64,000 bases of DNA from Aeoliella straminimaris. Lineage in GTDB: Bacteria > Planctomycetota > Planctomycetia > Pirellulales > Lacipirellulaceae. The position numbers were made by a program, and so were the translations under genes. The stretch covers positions 1-64,000 of the forward strand of contig NZ_JAMXLR010000036.1 in the NCBI RefSeq assembly GCF_024054565.1, written 5' to 3'. The notes under the pieces are model-generated. The model searched no databases. It was not told the DNA's origin and saw only the letters and a program-made list of their open reading frames with translations. This document shows positions 9,497 to 18,273 of the stretch, in pieces. The stretch's first letter is position 1; every line of letters starts with the position of its first letter.

Positions 9497-10552
9497 CTAC
9501 GCAAGTCGCTCGGGTTCGACCGCTTCGACGTGTCCATCGTACCGATCTGCCCGACTATCGTCGCGTAGATAGGCATGCCCCCAGATACCCGATGGCAAAA
9601 TAAGCTTGCCGGCAATAGAGCCAAGTGTTACCTGATACTCCTCGCCGATGTGATCTGGACCAGCAAAAAGTCGCATGTACACCACAATCTGCTTTTCAAC
9701 TTCATAAGCGAGCAGCACGTGGCACCAGTTGCTGGGAGTCCATACTACGCCTGATGCATCTTCCCCGAATGGCATCCGAAACTCAGGGCCAGGCTGACCA
9801 AAGAACGAATCAGGGTTGCCACCATGGCGGAGATATTGGCGAATTGCCGAAAACTCGCGCTCGCTGCCATCGTAGCCGCGCTGATTGTGTGTCAGATAAT
9901 AGTGGAATGCCATCTTGCCAATCGCTCGATCTGCATCAGCTGAAAACTCGAATGAGATGCGGCCGGGTACCGTCGACTTGCCGACTTCGGTATCAGGGAG
10001 AGCTTTGTAAGTAAGCGTGGGAAACACCTCCTTTACGAGACGGCGGAATACTTCGGCCAATCGCTCGGTCACTGAACAAAATACGCTAGATACATTGCCA
10101 ATTCCAAGTTTTCGGATTCTGGCTTTTAACTGCCCGGCGGTCATTCCCTCAAACAATTGGACATGGTGCTCGATTCCAGCTTCGTCACAAATAGTAATCT
10201 GATCTTTCGGCTGCACCTGTCTCGGGTCGGTCAACGGACTCACAAGTTGCCCGTAGCCAAATGCCCGAACGGTGTGTTGAGGTGCTTTACTGCCCTTAGC
10301 CCCTCGTTGGCGAGTGCCAGGAGAGCGGCCACGTCGTCGAACTGGCGCGAACTGCCTTAAATAACCCAGGGACGTAGCCTGCATGAGTATTTGCTCGTAA
10401 ACACCGAACGAGTTGTTACACGCAGTGCAGCAACCGCGGAATCGCACATCCCCAGCAAATTCACCAAACAAAGCGATTGGAAGAACATGGTCTCCTTCCC
10501 CGCGGGATGGGTCGAAGGGTTCCTTACAGTAGATGCAGATCTTCTCGTTCAT
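9497..10552 (-). CDS. HNH endonuclease-like protein next to the type I R-M system
   Basis: 351 aa. The N-terminus has a zinc/HNH-type arrangement: CIYCKEPF at residues 5-12, GDHVLP (HNH first strand), and CCTACNNSFG around residues 40-49, that is two CxxC pairs around a D-H core. This fits HNH nucleases of the HNH_5-like type. The remaining 300 residues are unrecognised and may be a recognition or effector part. The start at 10552 gives the Cys motif at the extreme N-terminus, as expected. It follows hsdR in the same direction after 181 bases, so I infer a defence-associated nuclease. Activity is unproven. Confidence 0.65.
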   Translation of the reverse strand: MNEKICIYCKEPFDPSRGEGDHVLPIALFGEFAGDVRFRGCCTACNNSFGVYEQILMQATSLGYLRQFAPVRRRGRSPGTRQRGAKGSKAPQHTVRAFGYGQLVSPLTDPRQVQPKDQITICDEAGIEHHVQLFEGMTAGQLKARIRKLGIGNVSSVFCSVTERLAEVFRRLVKEVFPTLTYKALPDTEVGKSTVPGRISFEFSADADRAIGKMAFHYYLTHNQRGYDGSEREFSAIRQYLRHGGNPDSFFGQPGPEFRMPFGEDASGVVWTPSNWCHVLLAYEVEKQIVVYMRLFAGPDHIGEEYQVTLGSIAGKLILPSGIWGHAYLRDDSRADRYDGHVEAVEPERLA

Positions 10553-10733
10553 TTCGCAGGTCTTGCCACCCGTTTCTGGCTGAAGCTATTGAAGCAATGA
10601 CCTGCGACACAGGCGGCGGGTTCACGCTTGATGGTAGCTCCTAGGTCTCCCGCAGCGTTCACAGGTGTGTCGAGCGGAACCATGCACAGTGTGCTCGTTT
10701 CACAACACGAAAATACTGCTCCTTAGCTGGAGC

Positions 10734-13700
10734 TCACGCCACTTCCGCATTTCCATTAATCCCCTCAATCACCGCCACCACGCGTCCAGCATCGTCACCC
10801 AGCACGCCCACAACGCCCTGGTCGTGCATATCGGTAAACGGTGGCTCGAACAGCTGTTTTGGTTCCATCAGCCCGTTGTGCACCAGGTGCTCCACGATGC
10901 GGTTGATGAAGGTGATTTGGTCGGCTGAGTAGACGGCGCTCGACAGGAACTCAGCGAAGGCCTCCTTGGCGGCGTTCTGATCGAGTCCCATGATTTGGCG
11001 GACCAGCTTTCCCAGCGGCTGCTCGGTGCCGTAGGTCTCTTCGTAGTCTTCGCGGCTGCCGGGGCCGGACTCGGAGAACAGAATCTCTTCCAGGGCATCG
11101 ATGTCCGCGGTGGTGATGGGCTGGTTTCGTTTCAGCTTGTGGATTGTGACGTGCATCTCGTGGTCGCGGATGAACTTCTCGACCTTCAGTCGGTAGTTCT
11201 TCAGATTGGCATCTCTCTGGATCAGGAAGGCGGCTTCTTCGCCTTCACCAATCTCATCCTCGAAATTCGAGTAGACGTCTTCGCGACCTCGCTTGTCGAT
11301 AAACTTAATCAGGTCCCGCAGCCGCTTGCGGACGTTCTCCAGCATCGGCAGTGTGACAAACTCCCAAAAGTCGTCTGTCTGGACTTCCAGAATCAGTTCC
11401 ATCTGGGCGGCGACCATGGGCACTGCCTGCTTCTGCTCCAGTCCGCCAGCTAGTTCACGCACTTTGTCTTGGTACCGGGTGAGCAGTGGATCGGCCTCGA
11501 GGATCGACAGTTCCAGGTTGAAGATCAGCAAATCGAATCGGCGGGCGAACTCGTCGGACGCATCCTCGTAGGGCAAGTCGGCGACGCCGTGTACAAGGTC
11601 CACGATGTCTTCGCTCGAGAGTTCGTTCCAGTTCTCTCTGACCTGGAACTTCTCCACATACCGTCGCTTTGGCCGAACAATGAAGTTCTCGACGTCCATG
11701 CTCTGAACGATCTCGTGCAGTTGATCCTGGTAATCGGATCGCAAATCCACCAAATCAGCCCCCAGATCATCGCTCTTGCTGGATTTCTCCATTAGCTCAA
11801 CCAGGGAGACTCGCCGCTTGAAGTTCTTGGCTTTTAGCGATTCTTGGGCGTGGAGTTCGACGCCTTCGGGCCGCTCACCGAAGAACTCGAAGTTCTCGCA
11901 GTAGTCGAATACGTAGAAGAACTCCTTGTCCGAGTTGGGACCAAACAGTTCGGGGTACAAGCGGGTGCCGCGGCCGATCATTTGCCAGAATTTGGTCTTC
12001 GAGCGGACCAGTTTGAAGAACACCAGGTTCACGATCTCGGGCACGTCGATGCCGGTGTCCAGCATGTCGACCGATACGGCGATGAAAGGCGCCTTGTCAG
12101 CGATGTAAAAGTCGTCAATCAGGCTTTGGGCGTAATTCACCTGGTTGTCGATCACCCGGCAGAACTTGCCGGCCAACTTGGGATAGTTCTTATCGAACTG
12201 CTCGACAATGAACTCCGCATGTTTGTGGTTCTTGGCGAAGATGATTGTCTTGCCGAGCCGGTCGCCGCCCTCAACCTTCAAGCCGTTCTCCATCAGGTGC
12301 TTGAGCACCTTGTTCACCGTGTCCTTGTTGAACAGCCAGGCGTTGAGCGCAGCAGCCTGGATGGCGTTGGGCAGTTCGCCAGTGTCTTCGTCGAAGAATT
12401 TCTCTTCGTATTGGTCTTTCTCCTCCGTGCTGAGTTCGTTGTACTTGATGCCCGATCGCTGGAACTTCAGGGGCACACTGATCGCCTTCGGTGGCACCAA
12501 GTACTCATCGTTGACTGCCTGCTCGAGCTCATAGGCGTAGGTGGGGACGTGCTCCTCCAGGTCGAACAACTCGTAAGTGTTATGGTCCACATCGCTTTTC
12601 GGCGTTGCTGTGAGACCCAGCAGCATCGCGTCGAAGTAGTCGAATATCGCGCCAAACTTCTGATAAACGCTGCGGTGGGCTTCGTCGATGATGATCAAAT
12701 CGAAGTGACCAACGCCGAAGCGTTTCTCGCCGTCGCTTCTGGCGTCGTCAATCGAGTTCATCATCGTCGGGTACGTGCTGAAGACAATCCGGCTCTGGTC
12801 GTTCTCCTTCTCCTCGCTCAGGTTCACCGTCGAGGTGTTTGGCAGGCACTTCTTGAACGCATTGCGGGCTTGCCGCAGTAGGGCGGTGCGGTCGGCCAGG
12901 AACAACACCCGGCGGACCCAGTTCTGTCGCATCAAGATGTCGACCATGGCGATCGACAGCCGTGTTTTGCCGGTGCCGGTGGCCATCACTACCAGGGCCT
13001 TGCGCGACCGCTCCTCGTCAAAGGCGTGCATCACTCGTCGCACCGCTTCCTCGTGGTAGTAGCGGTCGATAATCGACTTGTCGGTCGTGGCGCCGGCGAT
13101 GTCCTTGCGGCTGTCGCGCCGGTTAATCATCAGCTGCAGCTCGTCCTTGGTGTAGAAGCCCTGCACTTCGCGGGGAGGGTACATCGCGTCGTCCCACAAC
13201 CAGGTCTCATATCCGCTGGTGTAGAAGATCACCGGCCGGCGATCGAACTTCTCCTCCAGGCAGTCAGCGTAGAGCTCCGCCTGTCGTTTGCCCACCTTGG
13301 GGTCTTTCTTGGTCTTCTTGGCCTCCACCAGCGCCAGCGGCAGGCCGTCGTCGCCCCACAACACGTAATCGACAAACCCCTTTTTCTGCTTGTTGGGCAT
13401 GCCGGCGACTTCGTACTCCCCGACATTCTCGCCGTGCGGATCCCAACCCGCCTCGCGGAGCATCAAGTCGATGAACAGATCGCGGGTGGCCGCCTCGGTA
13501 TAGTCCGTGTCGGCAATCGTTTTGGCGTTCTCGGCCTTGATCTTCTGGATCTCGGCCTTCATCTCGGCGAGCAGTTCCTCGGTGGCTGCCAGCTTCTTGA
13601 GCGACTCGAAGTATGCCTTATCCTTCTCGGCAAGCTGGCCTTCGAGCTTCGTTAGCTGCTCGGAGGTCCTGTCGGCCGCTTGTTGGTCGCCAGGCGTGGG

Positions 13701-14117
13701 GAGCAAGCTGGCATCGAACGCGGGCGCCTGGACACTGCCCTTGCTATACGCCTTGGCTACCCAGCCCAGCATCGCATGCAGGCACCGCGTGACCTGTAAA
13801 CCATCCTGCTGGTTGATGGCCGTTTCGCTGTGCACGGCCATGTTGCCCAGCTTCCAGATCATCCGCACCTGCTGCCACAACCCGGGCGGCATGGTGTTCT
13901 TGAACGTCGGCTCATGGATCAGCGCCGCCAGCGAGTCCTGGTACGGCACGTGCAGCCCACTGTCGTGGGCGTACATCCATTTGACCGCCAGCTCCATAGT
14001 CCGCCGGGCATAGAACGCACTGGTCCTGGGGGCAACCAGGGCGTTGAGCTCGGTGTGCACCGCGTCCTCGTGCAGCGGCGCCCATTGGTCGGTGAGGAAG
14101 TCGAAATTGGATGGCAT
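10734..14117 (-). CDS. hsdR: Type I restriction enzyme, R (endonuclease/translocase) subunit
   Basis: 1127 aa. Domain order: an N-terminal DUF4145-like helical domain (about 1-120), a coiled coil (about 160-205, rich in E/K/A), an HSDR_N PD-(D/E)xK nuclease fold (about 210-310, with FVDYVLWGDDGLPLALVEAKK carrying D and ExK), then SF2 helicase lobes (Walker A MATGTGKTRLS, Walker B DEAH in IIIDEAHRSV, motif III LTATP, and QMIGRGTRLYPE), and an EcoEI-type C-terminal domain that docks on the methylase. The ATG at 14117 has an AAGGGGG site. It is the motor and nuclease of the HsdR/M/S complex: it reels in unmethylated DNA and cuts at distance. The frame is intact with all motifs present. Confidence 0.95.
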   Translation of the reverse strand: MPSNFDFLTDQWAPLHEDAVHTELNALVAPRTSAFYARRTMELAVKWMYAHDSGLHVPYQDSLAALIHEPTFKNTMPPGLWQQVRMIWKLGNMAVHSETAINQQDGLQVTRCLHAMLGWVAKAYSKGSVQAPAFDASLLPTPGDQQAADRTSEQLTKLEGQLAEKDKAYFESLKKLAATEELLAEMKAEIQKIKAENAKTIADTDYTEAATRDLFIDLMLREAGWDPHGENVGEYEVAGMPNKQKKGFVDYVLWGDDGLPLALVEAKKTKKDPKVGKRQAELYADCLEEKFDRRPVIFYTSGYETWLWDDAMYPPREVQGFYTKDELQLMINRRDSRKDIAGATTDKSIIDRYYHEEAVRRVMHAFDEERSRKALVVMATGTGKTRLSIAMVDILMRQNWVRRVLFLADRTALLRQARNAFKKCLPNTSTVNLSEEKENDQSRIVFSTYPTMMNSIDDARSDGEKRFGVGHFDLIIIDEAHRSVYQKFGAIFDYFDAMLLGLTATPKSDVDHNTYELFDLEEHVPTYAYELEQAVNDEYLVPPKAISVPLKFQRSGIKYNELSTEEKDQYEEKFFDEDTGELPNAIQAAALNAWLFNKDTVNKVLKHLMENGLKVEGGDRLGKTIIFAKNHKHAEFIVEQFDKNYPKLAGKFCRVIDNQVNYAQSLIDDFYIADKAPFIAVSVDMLDTGIDVPEIVNLVFFKLVRSKTKFWQMIGRGTRLYPELFGPNSDKEFFYVFDYCENFEFFGERPEGVELHAQESLKAKNFKRRVSLVELMEKSSKSDDLGADLVDLRSDYQDQLHEIVQSMDVENFIVRPKRRYVEKFQVRENWNELSSEDIVDLVHGVADLPYEDASDEFARRFDLLIFNLELSILEADPLLTRYQDKVRELAGGLEQKQAVPMVAAQMELILEVQTDDFWEFVTLPMLENVRKRLRDLIKFIDKRGREDVYSNFEDEIGEGEEAAFLIQRDANLKNYRLKVEKFIRDHEMHVTIHKLKRNQPITTADIDALEEILFSESGPGSREDYEETYGTEQPLGKLVRQIMGLDQNAAKEAFAEFLSSAVYSADQITFINRIVEHLVHNGLMEPKQLFEPPFTDMHDQGVVGVLGDDAGRVVAVIEGINGNAEVA

Positions 14118-14140
14118 GATGGCCCCCTTGGATGGTCGCT

Positions 14141-14620
14141 CTATCCTCGCATACCCTCGCGTTGTGCCGCAACGGCAGTTGCAAGTCTCTTGAGCTCCTC
14201 CGCCGAGAACTCATGCACTAACACCAAAACGCCGAATCGCCGGAGCGCCTTGGCGGCCCACGACTTGCCGCGAAACTCGGCGGCCACCAGCTCACTGGAT
14301 AGCACCAGATACAATCGCACCTCCCAGCCTGGATGCATTTCGGCCAGTGCGTCGCGAACGTACAGCAACTTTAGCACATCGGTGAGTACCTTGCGTTTGT
14401 TGCCGGGCTTTAGCTTTTCGGTTCGGGCGTACGCCTCGGCCAGGACGATTCGCTCGTTTGATTCGTCGACTGCGTATCCATCAAGGTTGACCGTGGCTCC
14501 ATCGAGCTCCAGCACCTTGGGCTCCAGCGTCGTGCTGGTATGCTTGCCCGCAGCCTGCACCAGCAGCGTCTCCAGCTCTCGCTGGACCTTTGAATCGCTT
14601 TGGTGCGGCACATCGGTCAT
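14141..14620 (-). CDS. Hypothetical protein within the type I R-M operon
   Basis: 159 aa, no recognised family. Residues 30-75 (TLEPKVLELDGATVNLDGYAVDE, then RIVLAEAYART) alternate beta-strand-like and charged segments with conserved-looking D and E. The second half is helical with an LYLVLSSELVAAEF strand. A compact alpha/beta, possibly nuclease-like, fold is conceivable, but I cannot show it. There is no signal peptide. The start ATG at 14620 has CAGGGC upstream. It ends 23 bases before hsdR and is probably transcribed with it, so I infer an accessory role in restriction or its control. Confidence 0.7.
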   Translation of the reverse strand: MTDVPHQSDSKVQRELETLLVQAAGKHTSTTLEPKVLELDGATVNLDGYAVDESNERIVLAEAYARTEKLKPGNKRKVLTDVLKLLYVRDALAEMHPGWEVRLYLVLSSELVAAEFRGKSWAAKALRRFGVLVLVHEFSAEELKRLATAVAAQREGMRG

Positions 14621-14748
14621 CGACAGAGCCCTGCAGTTTCCAATGACTTGTTACTCCCCCGACTAGACCCAACTCAGCAGCGTTTCGACCAGATGTTGAT
14701 TAACCGCGTAATTCTGTGCGGACACGACAGCTACCCTTGCGTTGACTA

Positions 14749-15045
14749 CTATTTTGATCCTTTGGCGAACTCCACGTGCACCGGCATCTCTGTGCTGCGG
14801 AAGCCCATCGACTCGTGTTTGTTGTTGAAGTAGCTGCGGTAGAGCTCCACGTTGTGCCGGACCGCTTCGGGGTAGAATCCGGTCACCACGTCGATGTACT
14901 CTTGCTCGGTCAGCATCGCATGGTGGTGGTCGTGTAACTGCAGGCCCAGTTGATGCCAGAGCAGGCGATCGCCGTAGCTTTTCAGGGCTTCGCCGCCCAG
15001 TGGCAGCGGGATTGGTTTGTTCGGGACAAAGCTGTGTTTCGACAT
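14749..15045 (-). CDS. Hypothetical protein within the type I R-M operon
   Basis: 98 aa, starting MSKHSFVPNKPIPLPLGGE. It contains a His-rich stretch (LGLQLHDHHHAMLTEQEY) and ends in a short beta-rich segment (MPVHVEFAKGSK). I do not recognise the family. The gene lies 15 bases after the hsdS stop and in the same direction, so it is probably part of the hsdM-hsdS-hsdR transcript. The protein is cytoplasmic by composition. Confidence 0.65.
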   Translation of the reverse strand: MSKHSFVPNKPIPLPLGGEALKSYGDRLLWHQLGLQLHDHHHAMLTEQEYIDVVTGFYPEAVRHNVELYRSYFNNKHESMGFRSTEMPVHVEFAKGSK

Positions 15046-15060
15046 GGCATGCTTGTAGCG

Positions 15061-16212
15061 TTACAGCTCGCCCCGAAAGGCGCGTTGGACGAGGGAGTTG
15101 AAGAGGTCGGTGGAAGCCTTAAGTGCCATTTCGTGGCTGTCGTGCGACTGTTCAGTTCGGCAATATACTTCCGCGAAAGCGGATTGTAATACCATCGGCG
15201 GCAAGATCGTGGGGAGTGGTCGCAAAACTGCGAGATTGATGTTCTTTTGTGCTGTTTCTGGTGCTTTTGCCTTCAGAACATCCTGTTGAAAACGCAACCA
15301 GTACTCGATGAACTCCTTGCGCGCGTTCTCTTCGTTGACTTCAATGCCAACGACGCTATCTGTTGCGTACGCATCAAACCCAAGAATGGCCGTGTCGCCA
15401 ATATTTGCGGCGATAGCAATTGCAATCGTGCCCTTCCTGAACTTTCGGCTAACCTTGATGCCCTCTTCGTTTAAAGTCTGAGAATAGCTGTGCAGTGTGC
15501 CGTCAGTCCTTGCCAATTCGCCGGTCTGAATGAATGGATACACACCTCCGTAAAAACGCGGGTCGTTTCGGGGACGCGGTGTGAACTTTCCTCGATTGAC
15601 TGCTGCGATCTCCTCAAGCTTTACGACCTCCCACCCCTTCGGATTCGTCACCGGATCCCCAAACATCTCCAAGAACGCCGACTTGAGAAACTCGTCCGCC
15701 AGCTGGATGGCCCGCTGGCGCTTCCGCCGCACCGCGTCCGCCTTGTCCAAAATCGCCGCGATCCGCTTCTGCTCGGCGAGGGGTGGGAGGGGAATCTCTA
15801 AGCCAGCTACTACACCTCGGGTTACATGCTTTAGACCAACTCCTCCGTGGGCACTGTCGATCAAACGGTCTAGTTGCTTATTAATCGCGAGCACAGCCCA
15901 GCGTTTGGATATTCTTGTGCGATCGAGGTCGACCCTGAAAATATGTTGATTCAATACTCCCACCCGCCCCTGCCATAGGTGCGCTCCAAAGGAAGTGCCA
16001 GGAGTACCGGACCATGCGAGAAGAACATCTCCTGGATGCACTTCAACTTGTCCATCCAACCCATTGGGCCAGTAGTTGAACGGCTTATCCGCGTTGTTTA
16101 GATTTTGAATGCGGATAATGGGATGCCCATCCGTGGCCCAGTCCGACTCCTTGTATGCTTTGCCATTCTTGAGCGTGCAGAGCTCTCCTAGTTCCACAGA
16201 TTCCACGCTCAC
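15061..16212 (-). CDS. hsdS: Type I restriction-modification system, specificity subunit S
   Basis: 383 aa with the usual two target-recognition halves. TRD1 covers about 1-145, followed by the conserved helix with PLPPLAEQKRIAAILDKAD (about 148-195). TRD2 starts at GWEVVKLEEIAAVNRGKF, and a second, shorter helical region closes the protein (FNSLVQRAFRGEL). It binds the bipartite DNA target and bridges the HsdM subunits. Its ATG overlaps the hsdM stop codon by four bases (16209-16212, ATGA-type coupling). The recognition sequence cannot be read from the protein. Confidence 0.95.
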   Translation of the reverse strand: MSVESVELGELCTLKNGKAYKESDWATDGHPIIRIQNLNNADKPFNYWPNGLDGQVEVHPGDVLLAWSGTPGTSFGAHLWQGRVGVLNQHIFRVDLDRTRISKRWAVLAINKQLDRLIDSAHGGVGLKHVTRGVVAGLEIPLPPLAEQKRIAAILDKADAVRRKRQRAIQLADEFLKSAFLEMFGDPVTNPKGWEVVKLEEIAAVNRGKFTPRPRNDPRFYGGVYPFIQTGELARTDGTLHSYSQTLNEEGIKVSRKFRKGTIAIAIAANIGDTAILGFDAYATDSVVGIEVNEENARKEFIEYWLRFQQDVLKAKAPETAQKNINLAVLRPLPTILPPMVLQSAFAEVYCRTEQSHDSHEMALKASTDLFNSLVQRAFRGEL

Positions 16213-17681
16213 GACAGCATCCCCCGCAACTCCTTCAGGTCCCCCGCAATCTCGGCCTCCAGTTTCTCGAGCTCATCGAGGATCACTTCCGGCGGATCGT
16301 ACTCCACTTCCTCGTATTCGATCTCCTTGTAGCGGTTGATCGAGAGGTCGTACTTGTTGTCGATGATTTCCTGCGCCGGCACCATGAACGCCTTGGCCGT
16401 GCGGTCGGTGTCCTTTTTGGCACTGCGCTTTTGCCAGCGTTTGATGCAGTCCGGGATGTCGTTGGCGTCCACTGGATCGCGTTTATCGTCCAGGCTAAAA
16501 CCGTCGGCCGCCATGTCGTAGAACCAGACGTGGTCGGTGCCGCCCGAGTTGGTCTTGGTAAACAGCAGCACCGCGGTCGACACCCCCGCGTACGGTTTGA
16601 ACACACCGCTGGGCATCGAGACCACCCCGTCGAGCTTTTGCCCCTCGACCAGCTCCTGGCGGATGTCGCGGTGGGCCTTGCTGCTGCCGAACAGCACCCC
16701 GTCGGGCACGATGGCCGCACACCGCCCGCCAACCTTCAGCTGCTGGAGGAACAGGGCCACGAACAACAGCTCGGTCTTCTTGGTCTTGCCCACCTGCAGC
16801 AGGTCCTTGGCCACCTCGTCGTAGTTCAGCGAGCCCTTGAACGGCGGGTTGGCCAGCACCACCGTGTAGCGGTCGCGGACTTCGCCGCCGTCGGTCGACA
16901 GCGAGTCGACGTCGCGAATGTCGGGCCGGTCGATGCCATGCAGCACCATGTTCATCGCCCCGATCCGCAGCATACTGGCGTCGAAGTCGGCCCCGTGGAA
17001 CATGCCCTGCTGAAAGTGCGACCGCTGACGCTTGTCGACCAGCATTTTGGGATGCGTGTCGCGGAGGTACTCGCCCGCGGCCACCAGAAAGCCGCACGTG
17101 CCGCACGCGGGGTCGGCGATCACATCGGTGGGCGTGGGGGCCATCATCTCGACCATCATGCGGATCACGTGCCGCGGCGTGCGGAACTGGCCATTGCGGC
17201 CCTGATGCTGCAGGTGGCTGAGCAGGTACTCGTACAGATCGCCCTTGGTGTCGCGATCGTCCATCGGGATGTCGGAGATCATCGTGACCACTCGCTCCAG
17301 CAGCGACGGCGTGGGGATCACGAACACGGCATCCTTCATGAACCGGGCGTAGGCCGTGGCATTGGGGTCGTCCGCGTTGCCACCGATCTGCTTGATGAAC
17401 GGAAACACCTCGTCGCGAAACAGCTCGTACATCTCCTTCGCCTCGAGGTCCTTGAACCTCGACCAGCGAAGACGCTGCTGCCGCTTATTGAAGATGGGGT
17501 CCTCAATCGGCTGCCCGAGCAGGTTGGCCTGAGCCTCCTTGGCGGTGTGCAGCTCGTCGAGCCGGCGGGCGAACAGCAGGTAAGTGATCTGCTCGATCAC
17601 CGTCAGCCCGTTGGAGATCCCGCCGCTCCAGAAAGCGTCCCACAGCTTATCGACCTGCGACTTAATAGCGCCCGTGATCAT
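16209..17681 (-). CDS. hsdM: Type I restriction-modification system, N6-adenine methyltransferase subunit M
   Basis: 490 aa. An N-terminal helical HsdM_N domain (about 1-145) precedes the SAM-dependent methyltransferase domain. The SAM-binding motif is DVIADPACGTCGFLVAA (about 185-200) and the catalytic motif IV is NPPF in VVLANPPFKG. The C-terminal part includes the usual VSMPSGVFKPY and LDELEKLEAEI segments. It methylates adenine in the sequence set by HsdS and protects host DNA. It is the first gene of the minus-strand operon hsdM-hsdS-98 aa-159 aa-hsdR. The promoter must lie in 17682-18270, but I cannot place it. Confidence 0.95.
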   Translation of the reverse strand: MITGAIKSQVDKLWDAFWSGGISNGLTVIEQITYLLFARRLDELHTAKEAQANLLGQPIEDPIFNKRQQRLRWSRFKDLEAKEMYELFRDEVFPFIKQIGGNADDPNATAYARFMKDAVFVIPTPSLLERVVTMISDIPMDDRDTKGDLYEYLLSHLQHQGRNGQFRTPRHVIRMMVEMMAPTPTDVIADPACGTCGFLVAAGEYLRDTHPKMLVDKRQRSHFQQGMFHGADFDASMLRIGAMNMVLHGIDRPDIRDVDSLSTDGGEVRDRYTVVLANPPFKGSLNYDEVAKDLLQVGKTKKTELLFVALFLQQLKVGGRCAAIVPDGVLFGSSKAHRDIRQELVEGQKLDGVVSMPSGVFKPYAGVSTAVLLFTKTNSGGTDHVWFYDMAADGFSLDDKRDPVDANDIPDCIKRWQKRSAKKDTDRTAKAFMVPAQEIIDNKYDLSINRYKEIEYEEVEYDPPEVILDELEKLEAEIAGDLKELRGMLS

Positions 17682-18273
17682 CCAGCACGCACCTCATTGC
17701 TTGCGATTTGACGGAAAAGCCCCCGATCCTCGGGAGTTAGCCCACCAGTATAATGCGGGACGACGCATCTTGGGTACTCGGGCCGCAGCGGATCGCACCG
17801 AGCGGCACGCCGGGCTGGTAAACCCTGCGGACTGGGAATGGTGGACTCCGGGAAACTCGGCGGTGCGTTGACGTTGACAGAACTGGCTGTGGGCCGCGGT
17901 TGGCGGGGGTTGTGTCAACGTCAGCGGCGAGGTCGACAAGTCGCTACGGAACGCGAAGGACCAACGCGTTGGACAGCTTGCCACGGACGGGGGTACACTT
18001 GTCCATAACAATTCGCGGCGAGCCGGGCGTCAAATAAATCCCGGCCTAGGAGATGGTGCACATGGGTAGGGGTCGGTGCGCTCGTACCGACCGCGAATGG
18101 ACAATTGAATTGCCGCCGATCGGTTGCCTGGGCACCTGGCACCATCCAACCCAGGGTCCGCCGGCGGTGTTTGCCGGGTCCGCGGAGTCGCGACCGCACA
18201 GGCCGGCTGAGCTGGGAGGAGCCACCACTGCCATCCAGCCAGCCGGCCCCCTGGCGGAAAGTGGTGATTTCTG
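17682..18273. other. Divergent intergenic region between hsdM and the element genes
   Basis: About 590 GC-rich bases, no convincing gene. It should contain the promoters for the restriction operon (leftward) and the 431-aa gene (rightward). The only clear structure is the 58-bp palindromic element at 17865-17922. Confidence 0.5.
17865..17922. repeat. 58-bp palindromic element, copy 1
   Basis: The left arm 17865-17883 contains GACGTTGACAGAAC and the right arm 17908-17922 is GGTTGTGTCAACGTC. The arms are complementary at about 14 of 15 positions and enclose about 24 unrelated bases. A second copy with the same arms but a different middle lies in opposite orientation at 22000-22058. Conserved arms with a variable centre suggest a recombination, binding or hairpin site. 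Confidence 0.65.

Noticed and set aside
16431..17711. Plus-strand frames of 426 and fewer codons opposite hsdM, and a 345-codon frame opposite hsdR (11844-12881)
   Set aside because: Shadows; the minus-strand genes have all type I R-M motifs.
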